From: Nannocystis exedens
GTDB taxonomy: Bacteria > Myxococcota_A > Polyangia > Nannocystales > Nannocystaceae
DNA: 64,000 nt
Assembly: GCF_002343915.1 (NCBI RefSeq)
Contig: NZ_NETK01000001.1
Coordinates: forward strand, 6,214,001-6,278,000
Direction: 5' to 3'
Of this stretch, positions 8,964-17,322 are shown one piece after another. How positions within the stretch are numbered: position 1 is the stretch's first letter; each line of letters starts with the position of its first letter. A program made the position numbers and the translations under genes. The notes under the pieces were generated by a model. The model ran no database searches. It was not told where the DNA came from and was given only the letters and a program-made list of their open reading frames with translations.

Positions 8964-11249
8964 TCAGTAGCTGACCTTGACGCCGAGCACCGGCAGGATC
9001 GGGACGCCGACGACGGCCCGGGTGCTGGCGTAGTCGGTCGAGTACACCACGCCCTCGGCGTTCGGGCGGTTGTATACGTTCTGCACGTCGAGGTAGGCGC
9101 CGACGATGCAGCGGTGCAGGACCCAGGTGCGGTCGAGGCGGAGGTCGAGCTGGTGAAACACCGGCATGCGGGCGCTGTTGAGCGGGCCGGCGATCGGCCA
9201 GGTCTCCTGGGCCATGGCGTTGAGGCCGCCGACGTACGGGGTGTACGGGAGGCCGGTGACGAGGCGGAAGCGGGCGGCGATCGACCAACGACGCGGGAGC
9301 TTGTAGCCGACCAGCATGACGAGGTTGTGGCGCTGGTCGAAGTCGGCCGGGGTGCGCGTGATGGTGCCGTCGGGGTAGAGGCGGCGGGCGTCGGAGCGCA
9401 TCCAGGTGTAGGCGACCCACCCGAACAGCCGCGCGGTGAGGTCGTGGCGCAGCATGACCTCGACACCATGGGTGGCGGATGCCGTGTCGGGCAGCTCGGG
9501 GTATTCGGGGTCGGGCGGGAGGTGGTCGCGGACGCGGCGGTAGAAGATCGTGGCGTCGAGGCCCGCCGCGGCGGTCAGGTCGACGTGGAGGCTGGCGCTG
9601 TACTGCACGGCCTGGCTGGCGCCGACGCGGCGGCCGGGCTGGAACTCGAGCTGCGGGTCGAGGTAGCGGGCGGCGCCGGGCAGGACGAGGTAGCGGGCGC
9701 CGATCGTGGGACCGTCCGGCCCTCTCTGGTCGATGAGTCCGGCGGACTGCAACGACTTGCGCAGGCTCGGCTGCGAGTACATGCCGGCGCCGAGCTGCAC
9801 GCGTACCCGTTCGTGCGGGCTGTAGCGCAGGAGGAGGCGCGGGTCGGCGGTGAACTCGGTGTTGTCGGCGGCGGTATATGCATTGACGCGGGCGCCGGCG
9901 ACGATCGCGTAGCGGCCGAGCTCGAGCTGCGAGGACAGGTACAGGCCGGAGCTGGTGAGCAGGCCGCGGGCGGCCTCCTCCTCGGTCATCATGGCGCCGA
10001 GGTGGGTGACGCGGTGCGTCGCATAGCGGTCGAGCTGGGTGTCGAAGCCGAGGGTGAGCTGCAGCGGCCGCAGCGGGCGTACGCCGGCCTCGGCGCGCAA
10101 GAGGCCGACGACGTCCCCGCGGCGGTTGTCGAGGCCGTTGCCGTCGAACTGCGAGCGATCGAACCGCACGGCTGGCGCGAGCAAGAAGTCCCAGCGGCCG
10201 TGGCGCTTGCGGTAGGCGAGGTCGACGCGGTCGAACGCGGCGCGCAGGCGAAAGTGCCCGAGGCCGCTCGCGTCGATCCGCAGATCGTCGGAGGCGCCGA
10301 GGAGGCGCACGGTGACGGTGCCGCCGCGGCCGGCGGGGTGATCGAAGATGAATTGATAATCGTGATAGCGCGGCTGAATGACGTCACCCTGGAGCGCCTC
10401 GTCGGGCAGGGCCCTGAGGGCGAGGTCGAGGTAGCCGCGCTGGGCGGCGAGCAGGAAGGAGCCGCCCTTGCCGAACGGGCCCTCGAGCAGGGCGCCGACC
10501 GAGGTGATGTCGAGCTTGGCGTGGCCGTGCAGGCCGTCGCGCCGGCCGACGCGAGGGGTGAGGTGGACGAGGCCGCCGACGGCGTTGCCGTAATGGGCGG
10601 AGAAGTTGCCGGGCACGTATTCGAGGTTCTGCAGGACGCCGGTCTGGACGACGCTGGCGAGGCCAGGGACGTGAAAGGCGCGCGGCAGCGGGTGCTCGCC
10701 GAAGAACACCTGCGATTGATTGGGGGCCGCGCCGCGCAGGACGATGAGGCCGAGGCCGCCGGGGATCCGCGCGACCCCGGGGAGGTTCTGCAAGGCCCGC
10801 AGCGGGTCGCCCTGGCTGCCGGGGAGGTTGGCGATCTCCTCGGGCTGCAGCCGGGTGCTGACGGTGCTCGCCCGGCTGACGCGCTGCTGCTCGACGATCG
10901 TGCGATAGCCGCCGGCGCCCTGCGGCTGGAGGTAGATCGTCGGCGGCTTGCGGCGCGACCAATAGGCAGCGGTGGTCGGCTGCTCGAAGCGCTGACGGCC
11001 GGCGGCGACGACGGTGAGCACGAATTCGCGGGCCGGCAGATCGGCGAGGACGAACCGGCCGTCGCGGTCGGACACGGCCTCGCGCGTCCAGGCGGGGCCG
11101 CGCCGCGCGGTGGCGAAGACCCGCGCGCCCGCGACGGGCTGGCGCTCGCCGGCGCTGCGCAGCGTGCCCTGCACGCGGTCGCGCGCGGGGCGTTCGACGG
11201 GGGCCGGGTCGGCGGCGGCGAGGACGGCGGACAGGCCGAGGGCGATCAT
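8964..11249 (-). CDS. TonB-dependent outer-membrane receptor (copy 2 of tandem pair)
   Basis: 761 aa from ATG 11247-11249, coupled by ATGA to the lipoprotein upstream. It has the same architecture as the 5431-7761 receptor: signal peptide, carboxypeptidase-regulatory-like domain, linker YRTIVEQQRV, plug (GGLGLIVLRGAAPNQSQVFF), barrel and terminal LGVKVSY. The N-terminal 190 residues are nearly identical in the two copies (for example YWSRRKPPTIYLQPQGAGGY in both), while extracellular loops differ in length and sequence. That is the pattern expected when duplicated receptors diverge toward different ligands. The substrate is unknown. Confidence 0.92.
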   Translation of the reverse strand: MIALGLSAVLAAADPAPVERPARDRVQGTLRSAGERQPVAGARVFATARRGPAWTREAVSDRDGRFVLADLPAREFVLTVVAAGRQRFEQPTTAAYWSRRKPPTIYLQPQGAGGYRTIVEQQRVSRASTVSTRLQPEEIANLPGSQGDPLRALQNLPGVARIPGGLGLIVLRGAAPNQSQVFFGEHPLPRAFHVPGLASVVQTGVLQNLEYVPGNFSAHYGNAVGGLVHLTPRVGRRDGLHGHAKLDITSVGALLEGPFGKGGSFLLAAQRGYLDLALRALPDEALQGDVIQPRYHDYQFIFDHPAGRGGTVTVRLLGASDDLRIDASGLGHFRLRAAFDRVDLAYRKRHGRWDFLLAPAVRFDRSQFDGNGLDNRRGDVVGLLRAEAGVRPLRPLQLTLGFDTQLDRYATHRVTHLGAMMTEEEAARGLLTSSGLYLSSQLELGRYAIVAGARVNAYTAADNTEFTADPRLLLRYSPHERVRVQLGAGMYSQPSLRKSLQSAGLIDQRGPDGPTIGARYLVLPGAARYLDPQLEFQPGRRVGASQAVQYSASLHVDLTAAAGLDATIFYRRVRDHLPPDPEYPELPDTASATHGVEVMLRHDLTARLFGWVAYTWMRSDARRLYPDGTITRTPADFDQRHNLVMLVGYKLPRRWSIAARFRLVTGLPYTPYVGGLNAMAQETWPIAGPLNSARMPVFHQLDLRLDRTWVLHRCIVGAYLDVQNVYNRPNAEGVVYSTDYASTRAVVGVPILPVLGVKVSY

Positions 11250-12280
11250 GGGGCGTCGTCGGCGACGAACAGCAGCTCGGCGGCGGCGCGGCCGTCACGG
11301 AAGTCGTTGACGTCGAGGAAGAGGCGCGTGGGCACGACGTCGTGCGGGACGGTCCAGGTGATCGGCGTGTTGGTCCAGCCGTCGTACGCTGTCCAGGCGA
11401 AGTCGAGGACGGGGGCGTCGAACCAGGCGCGGATCAGCAACTGCTCTTCGGCGCTTTCGAGCTCGCCCGACCACGGTTTGTCCTCCTCGTCGCCGTAGGT
11501 GTACCACCACGTCTGCGCCGAGCCCTCGGTGAAGATCGGCTCGACGGTGATGCGATCGCCGCGGCGCACGCCCACGCTGCCGCCAGGGGCGACGCGCTGC
11601 TCGCTGCGGCTGCCGCCGCGCTCGCGCGTGACGCGGAACTCGGCCACGTCCGGGTTGGTGTCGACCTCCTGCTCGAGGATCTCGGGCGGGATGTCGCTGG
11701 CGTCGACGTCGAACGGGAGCAGGGCCCACAGCGGCCCGAGTCCGAGCGACCACAGACTGATGATGCAGGGCTCGAGCTCGGTGTGAGGCGGGTGGGTCAG
11801 GCGCTCGAGGCAGGCCGCGGGAGTGAGGTCGTCGTCGCGGCTGCCGACCAGCACGAGGGTGGTCCACTGGCGGGCGAGGGTGAAGGCGCCGGCGATGCTC
11901 AAGCGAATCCGATGGCCCGCGGCGAGCCGACAGGGATCTTGCAAATTGAGCGGCAGCGGGACGGGGCACTCCGCGAGGTCGCCGACGAGCTCCGGCAGCA
12001 CCCCGTTCACGCAGTCGAGGCCGCAAACCAGCCAGATCGGCGGCTGCACGGTCACGCCCGGCGGGGCGGCGAAGCTCGCCGTGAGCTCGACGGTGTCGAG
12101 CGGGAGGATGGTGGCCCGCCGCCGCCCGTCGGGCACGTGGAGCAGCGAGGCGTAGCCGCCCGGCTCGACGACCTCGACGCGCACGCCGCGGAACAGCGGG
12201 GCGGTGACCAGATACTCGGGATCGAGCGGCAGACAGGCGGCGAGCAGGGCCGCAGATCCGCCGACGAGCCACCTTCGCAT
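11246..12280 (-). CDS. lipoprotein partner of TonB receptor (copy 2)
   Basis: 344 aa from ATG 12278-12280 (MRRWLVGGSAALLAAC, Cys16 as lipidation site). The open frame runs another 208 codons upstream, but that stretch translates the repeat array and is not protein-like. It is paralogous to the 7758-8783 lipoprotein, with shared blocks VEVVEPGGYASLL, LPLDTVEL, PPIWLVC, AAGHRIR, CLERL, DTNPDVAEFRVTRERG and VPHDVVPTRLFLDV. It differs in the middle third. It is first gene of the second two-gene module. Confidence 0.85.
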   Translation of the reverse strand: MRRWLVGGSAALLAACLPLDPEYLVTAPLFRGVRVEVVEPGGYASLLHVPDGRRRATILPLDTVELTASFAAPPGVTVQPPIWLVCGLDCVNGVLPELVGDLAECPVPLPLNLQDPCRLAAGHRIRLSIAGAFTLARQWTTLVLVGSRDDDLTPAACLERLTHPPHTELEPCIISLWSLGLGPLWALLPFDVDASDIPPEILEQEVDTNPDVAEFRVTRERGGSRSEQRVAPGGSVGVRRGDRITVEPIFTEGSAQTWWYTYGDEEDKPWSGELESAEEQLLIRAWFDAPVLDFAWTAYDGWTNTPITWTVPHDVVPTRLFLDVNDFRDGRAAAELLFVADDAP

Positions 12281-12474
12281 GCGGACCCGAGGATACTGCA
12301 GCGGTCCCGCGCGGGCCACGTCGGGTTGTGCGCACGTTTTCGCGCAATGCGCGGGGTTCGCGGGCCAGCGGGGTCCGCGGGGCTGATTGGGATGTCCCGG
12401 AAGACAGGTCGGAGCGGGCCGCGTGGGTCGCTCGCGTGGGCGAGGTCGCGAAGGCGGGCGTCTTCGGCGCGCCG

Positions 12475-12860
12475 GATGCCCTTCGGGGCCGGCGATGCGA
12501 GGCGCGAAGGTGTCCTTCAGGACAGGCGAGGCGCGATGCGCCGGACGCCCGTCGGGACGAGCGAAGCGCGATGCGCAACGGGGGAGACGCGGGGCGAAGG
12601 ACGTCCTTCGGGACAGGCGAAGTGGGGCGCGGGGAGGTCCTTCCGGCAGGCGAGCGGGGGACGAAGGATGTCCTTCAAGACAGGCGAGGCGGGGCGCGGA
12701 GAGGCCCTTCAAACAGGCGAGGCGGGGCGCGGGGAGGTCCTTCCGGACAGGCGAGCGGGGCGCGAGGATGCCGTCGGAGCAGCGGCCAGGGCGATCGACG
12801 GCCTCTGGGAGGGCGAAGCGGGGCGAGAGGATGTCTTTTGAAACAGGCGAGAACGGCGCG
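12475..12860. repeat. degenerate tandem array of ~31-35 bp palindrome-bearing units
   Basis: About nine or ten head-to-tail units with consensus near GGATGTCCTTCGGGACAGG followed by CGAGGCGGGGCGCG. Clear unit starts are at about 12475, 12510, 12544, 12600, 12635, 12667, 12701, 12735 and 12828. Each unit contains the window's dispersed palindrome (TGTCC-TTC(A/G)-GGACA exact at 12511-12524) or a decayed version of it. Units abut without unique spacers, so this is not CRISPR. Both arms vary together in some units, as expected when a stem is kept or when units duplicate with their hairpin. Confidence 0.75.
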
Positions 12861-12912
12861 ACCGTCGGCGGTCGCGACGAGGGGCCGCGCCGGCGCGCCG
12901 GCATGGCCCCTC

Positions 12913-12922
12913 GGACATGTCC
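12913..12922. repeat. 10-bp perfect palindrome GGACATGTCC
   Basis: A variant of the dispersed element in which the two arms are fused back-to-back (GGACATG plus CATGTCC). It lies 18 bp downstream of the stop of the minus-strand FG-GAP gene. Confidence 0.6.
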
Positions 12923-12940
12923 TGTGATTGTCTCGGCGGA

Positions 12941-15430
12941 TCAGCCCGGGCAGATGTCGAGGGCGTCGGCGCCGAGGTTGTTGCCGGGGTGGCAGTCGGC
13001 GATCTTGTCGGCCGGGTCGACGTCGACGTAGACGGTGCCGCCGCCCTGGAGGTCGGCGGTGCACATCACGGTCTCGCACTCGCCGGGGGCGAGGAGCTTG
13101 GTGGTGACGGCCTCGCAGACGACGGTGGCCTGGTCGACGGGCTGGTTGGGGTCGGTGGTCTCGAGGAACTGGACGACCACGCCGTCCTGGACCGGGTTGG
13201 TGCCGCGGTTGCACACCTCGGCCTGGAGGTCGATGGTGCCGCCCTGGTTCTGGCACAGGGTGCCGAGGTCGGTCAGCTCGACGGTGAGGTCAGCGATGTT
13301 GAGCTTGCCGGTGCTGCCCTGGTCGTTCTGGCGGAAGTTGTTGAGGCCGGGCGTCTGCCAGTTGTTGACGAACATGCCGGCCGGCGGGACGCGGGCGTCG
13401 TCGGTGACGTGGGTGATCGAGTACTGATACTGGTTCCAGATCGGGCGCGAGTTGGCCCAGCGGTCGAGCGGGTCGCGGTAGACGACGAAGCCGGGGCGCG
13501 ACACGAACTTGGGGGCCATCGGGTAGAGCGGGTCCATCGCCGGGCAGTTGTTGAAGCTGGTGCGCGGGACGACGATCTCGGTGGCGAAGTCGCCGTCGAC
13601 GTCGGCGATCACCGGGTACTCGTTGCCGGTGCCCGAGGAGGCCGGGGCGCTGAACAGGACGTCGCCGCTCTTGCCGTCGTAGACGCGCAGGTAACACTCG
13701 TCGCGGTAGACGGCCTCGGCCGCGCCGTCGCCGTTGAAGTCGAAGATCGACGAGCCCGTGATGTTCGACGACAGGTCCTGCGAGGGCTGAACCCACAGCA
13801 CGCCGTCGGGCAGGTTCTTGGCCTGCTGCGTCGGCGAGCGCTCGCACTTGCCGCCGGGCCGCTCGGTCGGGCTCTCGCCGTTCAGCGCGGCGACGCAGTC
13901 GGGGTCGTAGACGGCGTAGTAGGTGGCGGCGGCGCTGGCGAACTCGACCTGGCCGTCGCCGTCGAAGTCGCTGATCGTGACCGGGCCGCCCTGGCCGATC
14001 GTCTCGTTCGGCTTGGCGTAGAGCTGGATCGGGCCCCACTTCGTCTCGCCGGTGAGGCTCTGGATCCGCAGGCGGCCGATGCTGTTGCTGACCGACAGCA
14101 CCACGACCTCGGGGGTCTGCTCGAAGTCGACGCCGTCGACGACCGAGTAGAGGCCGACGTCGGCGACCGCGAGGTAGCCGCCGGGCTGGTTGGCCGGCAT
14201 GAACCACGGCTTGTCGACCCACTCGCCGGCCAGCGGGTCCCAGCCGGCGACGCGGCGGTGGTTGACGAAGTCCATCAGGCCGTCGAGGTCGACGTCGGCG
14301 ATCACCGGCATGTGGTTGGCGCCGCTGGCGCTCCAGGTGGTGAGGACGCAGCCGTCGCGGTCGAACACCTGGTCGCCGACGATGATCTCCGGGAACTCGT
14401 CGCCGTCGAGGTCGTGCACGCTCGGGCCATTGGTCGCCCCGGCGCTCGAGAAGTTGAGGATCGTGTCGGTCTCGCAGTCGCGGCCGTACCACATGCGCTC
14501 GAGCTTGGGCGTGTCGCCGTCGTCGACGATGCGGAAGGCGTAGACGTTGAGCGGGCCGCTGTCGTTGGGGCTGGTGACGCGGTGGTAGCCGATCAGCTCG
14601 GGCCGGCCGCCCTGCGGGACGTCGCCGTCGAGGTCGGCGATGGCCCAGTGGGCCGAGTAGCCGGGGCGGTTGGCGTCGTCGGGCTCGTCGGCGCCGCCGG
14701 CCTGCAGCTGCAGCTCGCAGGTGCGGCCGTCGAAGATCCGCAGGGTGCCGATCCGGCCCATGTCGCCGATCGAGGCGAAGGTGTTGACGATGATCGAGGG
14801 CTGCAGCTTGCCGGGGTCGTTGTCGAGGTTGAGGTCGGCGACCATCGGCGTGGTGTAGATGTACGTCGAGTTCTTGGTCGGGTCGTTGGCCGGGTCGGCG
14901 ACCGCGCTCCACTCGCACTGCACCACCGGGGTGATGCCCTCGGGGATGTCGTCCTTCTGACACTCGGGGTCGTTGATCACGTCGGCCGGCACGCCGTACG
15001 GGATGCACTCGCCGTCGGGGTCGCAGTAGGAGTCACCCGGGCAGTCGTCGTGGGTGGTGCAGGTGCCGAGGTCGGGGATGCAGGTGTCGTACTTGCACTT
15101 GAAGTTGGCCGGACAGTCGCAGCCGTCGGTGGTCTCGGTCTGCGTGGTGCCGGTGACGACCGGGTCGGTGGTGCTCGAGGTGGTGGTGCCGGTCGGCGTG
15201 ACGGTCGACTCGCTGGCGTTGTCGCTGTCGCTGCCGCCCTCGGTGGTGCTCGTCGGCGGGGCGACGGTCGAGCTCGCGGTGCCGTCGGTCGTGCCCTCGG
15301 TCGACGAGGCGGTCGGCAAGACTCCCCCCGTCGTGTCGGCCGTCGAGGCCGTGCCGTCGTCGCTGCAGCCGGCGGCTGCCGCCGCCGCGATGCCCCACAT
15401 CCCCACCCAATTCAGTCGCCTTGTCCGCAT
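12941..15430 (-). CDS. FG-GAP repeat (beta-propeller) surface lipoprotein
   Basis: 829 aa from ATG 15428-15430, with a leader MRTRRLNWVGMWGIAAAAAAGC and Cys22 as lipidation site. A Thr/Ser/Gly linker (about 23-100) leads to a short Cys-rich segment (CDCPANFKC...CTTHDDCPGDSYC). Then come several FG-GAP/VCBS repeats with the Ca-binding loop DxDxDG (DLDGDEFPE, DVDLDGLMD, DFDGDGQVE, DFNGDGAAE, DVDGDFATE), making an integrin-alpha-like propeller. The last 130 residues resemble a CARDB-type Ig fold (NIADLTVELTDLG...VCNRGTNPVQDG). It is probably cell-surface and structural or adhesive. It is a distant relative of the protein at 56079-57842. Confidence 0.88.
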   Translation of the reverse strand: MRTRRLNWVGMWGIAAAAAAGCSDDGTASTADTTGGVLPTASSTEGTTDGTASSTVAPPTSTTEGGSDSDNASESTVTPTGTTTSSTTDPVVTGTTQTETTDGCDCPANFKCKYDTCIPDLGTCTTHDDCPGDSYCDPDGECIPYGVPADVINDPECQKDDIPEGITPVVQCEWSAVADPANDPTKNSTYIYTTPMVADLNLDNDPGKLQPSIIVNTFASIGDMGRIGTLRIFDGRTCELQLQAGGADEPDDANRPGYSAHWAIADLDGDVPQGGRPELIGYHRVTSPNDSGPLNVYAFRIVDDGDTPKLERMWYGRDCETDTILNFSSAGATNGPSVHDLDGDEFPEIIVGDQVFDRDGCVLTTWSASGANHMPVIADVDLDGLMDFVNHRRVAGWDPLAGEWVDKPWFMPANQPGGYLAVADVGLYSVVDGVDFEQTPEVVVLSVSNSIGRLRIQSLTGETKWGPIQLYAKPNETIGQGGPVTISDFDGDGQVEFASAAATYYAVYDPDCVAALNGESPTERPGGKCERSPTQQAKNLPDGVLWVQPSQDLSSNITGSSIFDFNGDGAAEAVYRDECYLRVYDGKSGDVLFSAPASSGTGNEYPVIADVDGDFATEIVVPRTSFNNCPAMDPLYPMAPKFVSRPGFVVYRDPLDRWANSRPIWNQYQYSITHVTDDARVPPAGMFVNNWQTPGLNNFRQNDQGSTGKLNIADLTVELTDLGTLCQNQGGTIDLQAEVCNRGTNPVQDGVVVQFLETTDPNQPVDQATVVCEAVTTKLLAPGECETVMCTADLQGGGTVYVDVDPADKIADCHPGNNLGADALDICPG

Positions 15431-15926
15431 ATCGGCCGGACTCTACAGCAAAGCCCCGCGGCCGCGGGCTCGTCGGCGCGCGGGTCGACGATCGCCGCCC
15501 GGTGCGAAGGCGGCTGCTCGTGGCAGCCCCGACCCGCACGCTCGGCGGCCGGTGGCGACGTCCTCGGGCAGGACTGGTTGCTGTCTTTGCAGACAGGTTT
15601 ACGCGGAGGCGGCGATGACCTGTACTTCGGGTCAGGTCGCGCGGGCGCGGCGGCGCGCGTGTCCTTCGGGACACCTGCGAAGGCCGGCGATCGGCATGTC
15701 CTTCGGGCCATGTCGCGCGCCGCGGCCCGGGCCGGCCGACGGGTCGGCGCGTCGTCGCCGCAGGGTCGGCGCGAGGAGCCGGCCGCGCGCGCGCGGTCGC
15801 TCGACGGGCCCTCGTCGGCGCCGCGTCCGCCCGACCGGCGGACGCGGAGGCGCTTCGACCGCGCCCCGGTCCGCGGCGCGGCCGCGCACATGTCCCGAGG
15901 GACAGGCTGACCTTCAGGGCAGGTCG
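15431..15926. other. 496-bp intergenic cluster of perfect hairpins
   Basis: No gene is supported between the FG-GAP gene start and the stop of the dihydroorotase-like gene. It holds five or more palindromes of the dispersed family, listed separately. Confidence 0.6.
15581..15904. repeat. cluster of dispersed palindromes, two exact
   Basis: CTGTCT-TTGC-AGACAG at 15581-15596. GACCTG...CAGGTC at 15617-15638. GTGTCC-TTCG-GGACAC at 15659-15674, which as RNA would be a C(UUCG)G tetraloop hairpin. CATGTCC-TTCG-GGCCATG at 15695-15712. TGTCC-CGAG-GGACA at 15891-15904, 23 bp from the stop of the next gene. Arm sequences vary but pair with each other, so changes on one side are matched on the other. 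Confidence 0.8.
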
Positions 15927-17036
15927 CTACAGGACGACCATGCGCAAAGTGTCGGAGAAGCGGACCGGGGCGCCGCCGGGGGCGGCGACGACGCGGCCGT
16001 CGCGGGCGACCAGCTCGCCGCGGAGGACGGTGGCGATCGGCCAGCCGTGGTAGCGGACGCCGGCCTGGATGTGCTCGGCGTCGAGGTCGACGAGCACGAG
16101 GTCGGCGTCGTAGCCGAGGGCGATCCGGCCCTTGCGGGCGACGTTGTAGATCCGGGCTGGCCCGGAGGACAGCAGCTCGACCAGCTGCGGCAGGCCGAGC
16201 CGGCCGGCGTGGACGTGGGCGAGCATGGTCGGCAGGAGCGGGCCGCCGGGCCCGGGCTCGGGGCCGGAGCCGAGCGCGTCGACCAGGCCGCCGGCGACCG
16301 CTCGCCACAGCGCGCCGGCGCCGGGGCCCGCCGGGTCGAGGTCGGCGGCGGCGAGGCCGACGGTGGCGAGCTCGCGGTGCTGCATCAGCAGGGCCAGGGC
16401 CTCGTCGCCGTCGACGTTGGAGGCGTGGACGCGCCGACCTGCCCGTTTGGCCATGTTGAGGAAGCGCTGGAGGGCGCGCGCGGCGTCGCCCTCGTCGCGG
16501 TAGAGGTCGACCGCGGCGCCGGCGGCGACCGGCTCGGGGTGCGGGTCGGGCTCGCACGAGACGGTGACGCGCCGCTGGCCGCAGAACAGGGCCCGGTGCA
16601 GCGGCTCGTCGTCGGTGCCGAGCGAGAGGACGACGCCGCTGCAGCCCGGCAGCCGCTCGAGCCGGTCGAGGTCGTCGAGGTGGTCGGTGGCGGCGGCGAT
16701 GAAGAAGGCGTAGTCGCAGTGGGCGCGGCCGCGCGCGCGCGAGAGCTTGTCCTCGAGGCCGGCGGCGGTGGTCGGGTGCGGGTGGGCGTCGAACACGGCG
16801 GTGACGCCGGCGAGCACGAGCGCGCTGCCGCCCTCGTCGCGCATGTAACCACCGGTGTCGAGCACGCCGGGCAGGACGTGGAGGTGGCGCGCGTCGAGCT
16901 CGCGCTCGGCCTCGGCGACGGCGAGGTCGCCGATCGCGGTGATCCGGCCCCCGGTGACCCCCAGGTCGCAGCGGGTCATGACGCCGTGGAGCGCGCAGGT
17001 CCCGCCGCGCACGAGGAGGTCGAAAGTGGGAGCCAT
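15927..17036 (-). CDS. dihydroorotase-like protein lacking metal ligands (probable pseudoenzyme)
   Basis: 369 aa from ATG 17034-17036 (MAPTFDLLVRGGTCALHGVM); the extension to 17273 is low-complexity. The frame of a class I dihydroorotase/allantoinase is clear: ITAIGDLAVA, HVLPGVLD (53-60), AGVTAVFD, CDYAFFIAAATDHLDDL, LGTDDEPL, GPARIYNVARKGRIALGYDADLVLVDL. Every zinc or catalytic position is altered. The HxH after PGVLD is TGGY (61-64), the FHSED-type motif is VSCEPD (159-164), the second His-pair region is VHASNVD (203-209) and the SDHAPH motif is SGPEPG (257-262). It cannot act as a normal binuclear dihydroorotase. Non-catalytic paralogues (PyrC') serve as structural partners of aspartate transcarbamoylase in some bacteria. 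That role is possible, but pyrB is not nearby. Confidence 0.8.
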   Translation of the reverse strand: MAPTFDLLVRGGTCALHGVMTRCDLGVTGGRITAIGDLAVAEAERELDARHLHVLPGVLDTGGYMRDEGGSALVLAGVTAVFDAHPHPTTAAGLEDKLSRARGRAHCDYAFFIAAATDHLDDLDRLERLPGCSGVVLSLGTDDEPLHRALFCGQRRVTVSCEPDPHPEPVAAGAAVDLYRDEGDAARALQRFLNMAKRAGRRVHASNVDGDEALALLMQHRELATVGLAAADLDPAGPGAGALWRAVAGGLVDALGSGPEPGPGGPLLPTMLAHVHAGRLGLPQLVELLSSGPARIYNVARKGRIALGYDADLVLVDLDAEHIQAGVRYHGWPIATVLRGELVARDGRVVAAPGGAPVRFSDTLRMVVL

Positions 17037-17298
17037 GGCGCGCCGGGGACTATGCCAGGAGGCGCCTGGCCCGTCGAGGCGATGCGCGCGCGGCCGCATC
17101 CCACGGGCTCCAGCGGGGCGATGGTCGCAGCGGCGGGCGAAGCGGGGGGGGCGTGCGCGGGGCGTCGCGCCGCTGCGGGCAGGCCCCGGCCCGGCGCTCG
17201 CGGCGGCGGGGCCTGGTGGATCGGTCGGCGAGCTCGGCGGGCGCGGCGGGGGCCGTGCTCGGGCCCGGGTCATCGCCGGGCGGACGGCTCCGCAGCGG

Positions 17299-17314
17299 CT
17301 GTCCCTCGGGGCAG
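17299..17314. repeat. degenerate dispersed palindrome at TetR gene 3' end
   Basis: CTGTCC-CTCG-GGGCAG, one mismatch in the stem, 8 bp beyond the stop codon of the minus-strand TetR gene. A hairpin at this spot fits a 3'-end or terminator role. Confidence 0.55.
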
Positions 17315-17322
17315 ATCGCCGG

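Larger units (their letters stand above)
12281..12940. other. 660-bp intergenic region dominated by a palindromic repeat array
   Basis: No gene is supported. Positions 12390-12420 hold an isolated element (GATGTCCCGGAAGACAGG), 12475-12860 the tandem array, and 12913-12922 a perfect GGACATGTCC palindrome 18 bp from the stop of the FG-GAP gene. Confidence 0.6.

Noticed and set aside
12475..12860. Possible CRISPR array
   Set aside because: Units of about 34 bp follow each other directly. There are no unique spacers of constant length between identical repeats, no cas genes are in the window, and units are degenerate palindromes.
11246..12904. A 552-aa protein reading through the repeat array into the lipoprotein
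   Set aside because: The part before MRRWLVGGSAALLAAC is low-complexity translation of the array. The lipoprotein signal sets the start at 12280.
15581..15596. LexA (SOS) box, CTGT-N8-ACAG
   Set aside because: CTGTCTTTGCAGACAG fits the E. coli pattern, but so do many degenerate copies, several lie inside genes, the neighbours are not SOS genes, and myxobacterial LexA boxes are different.
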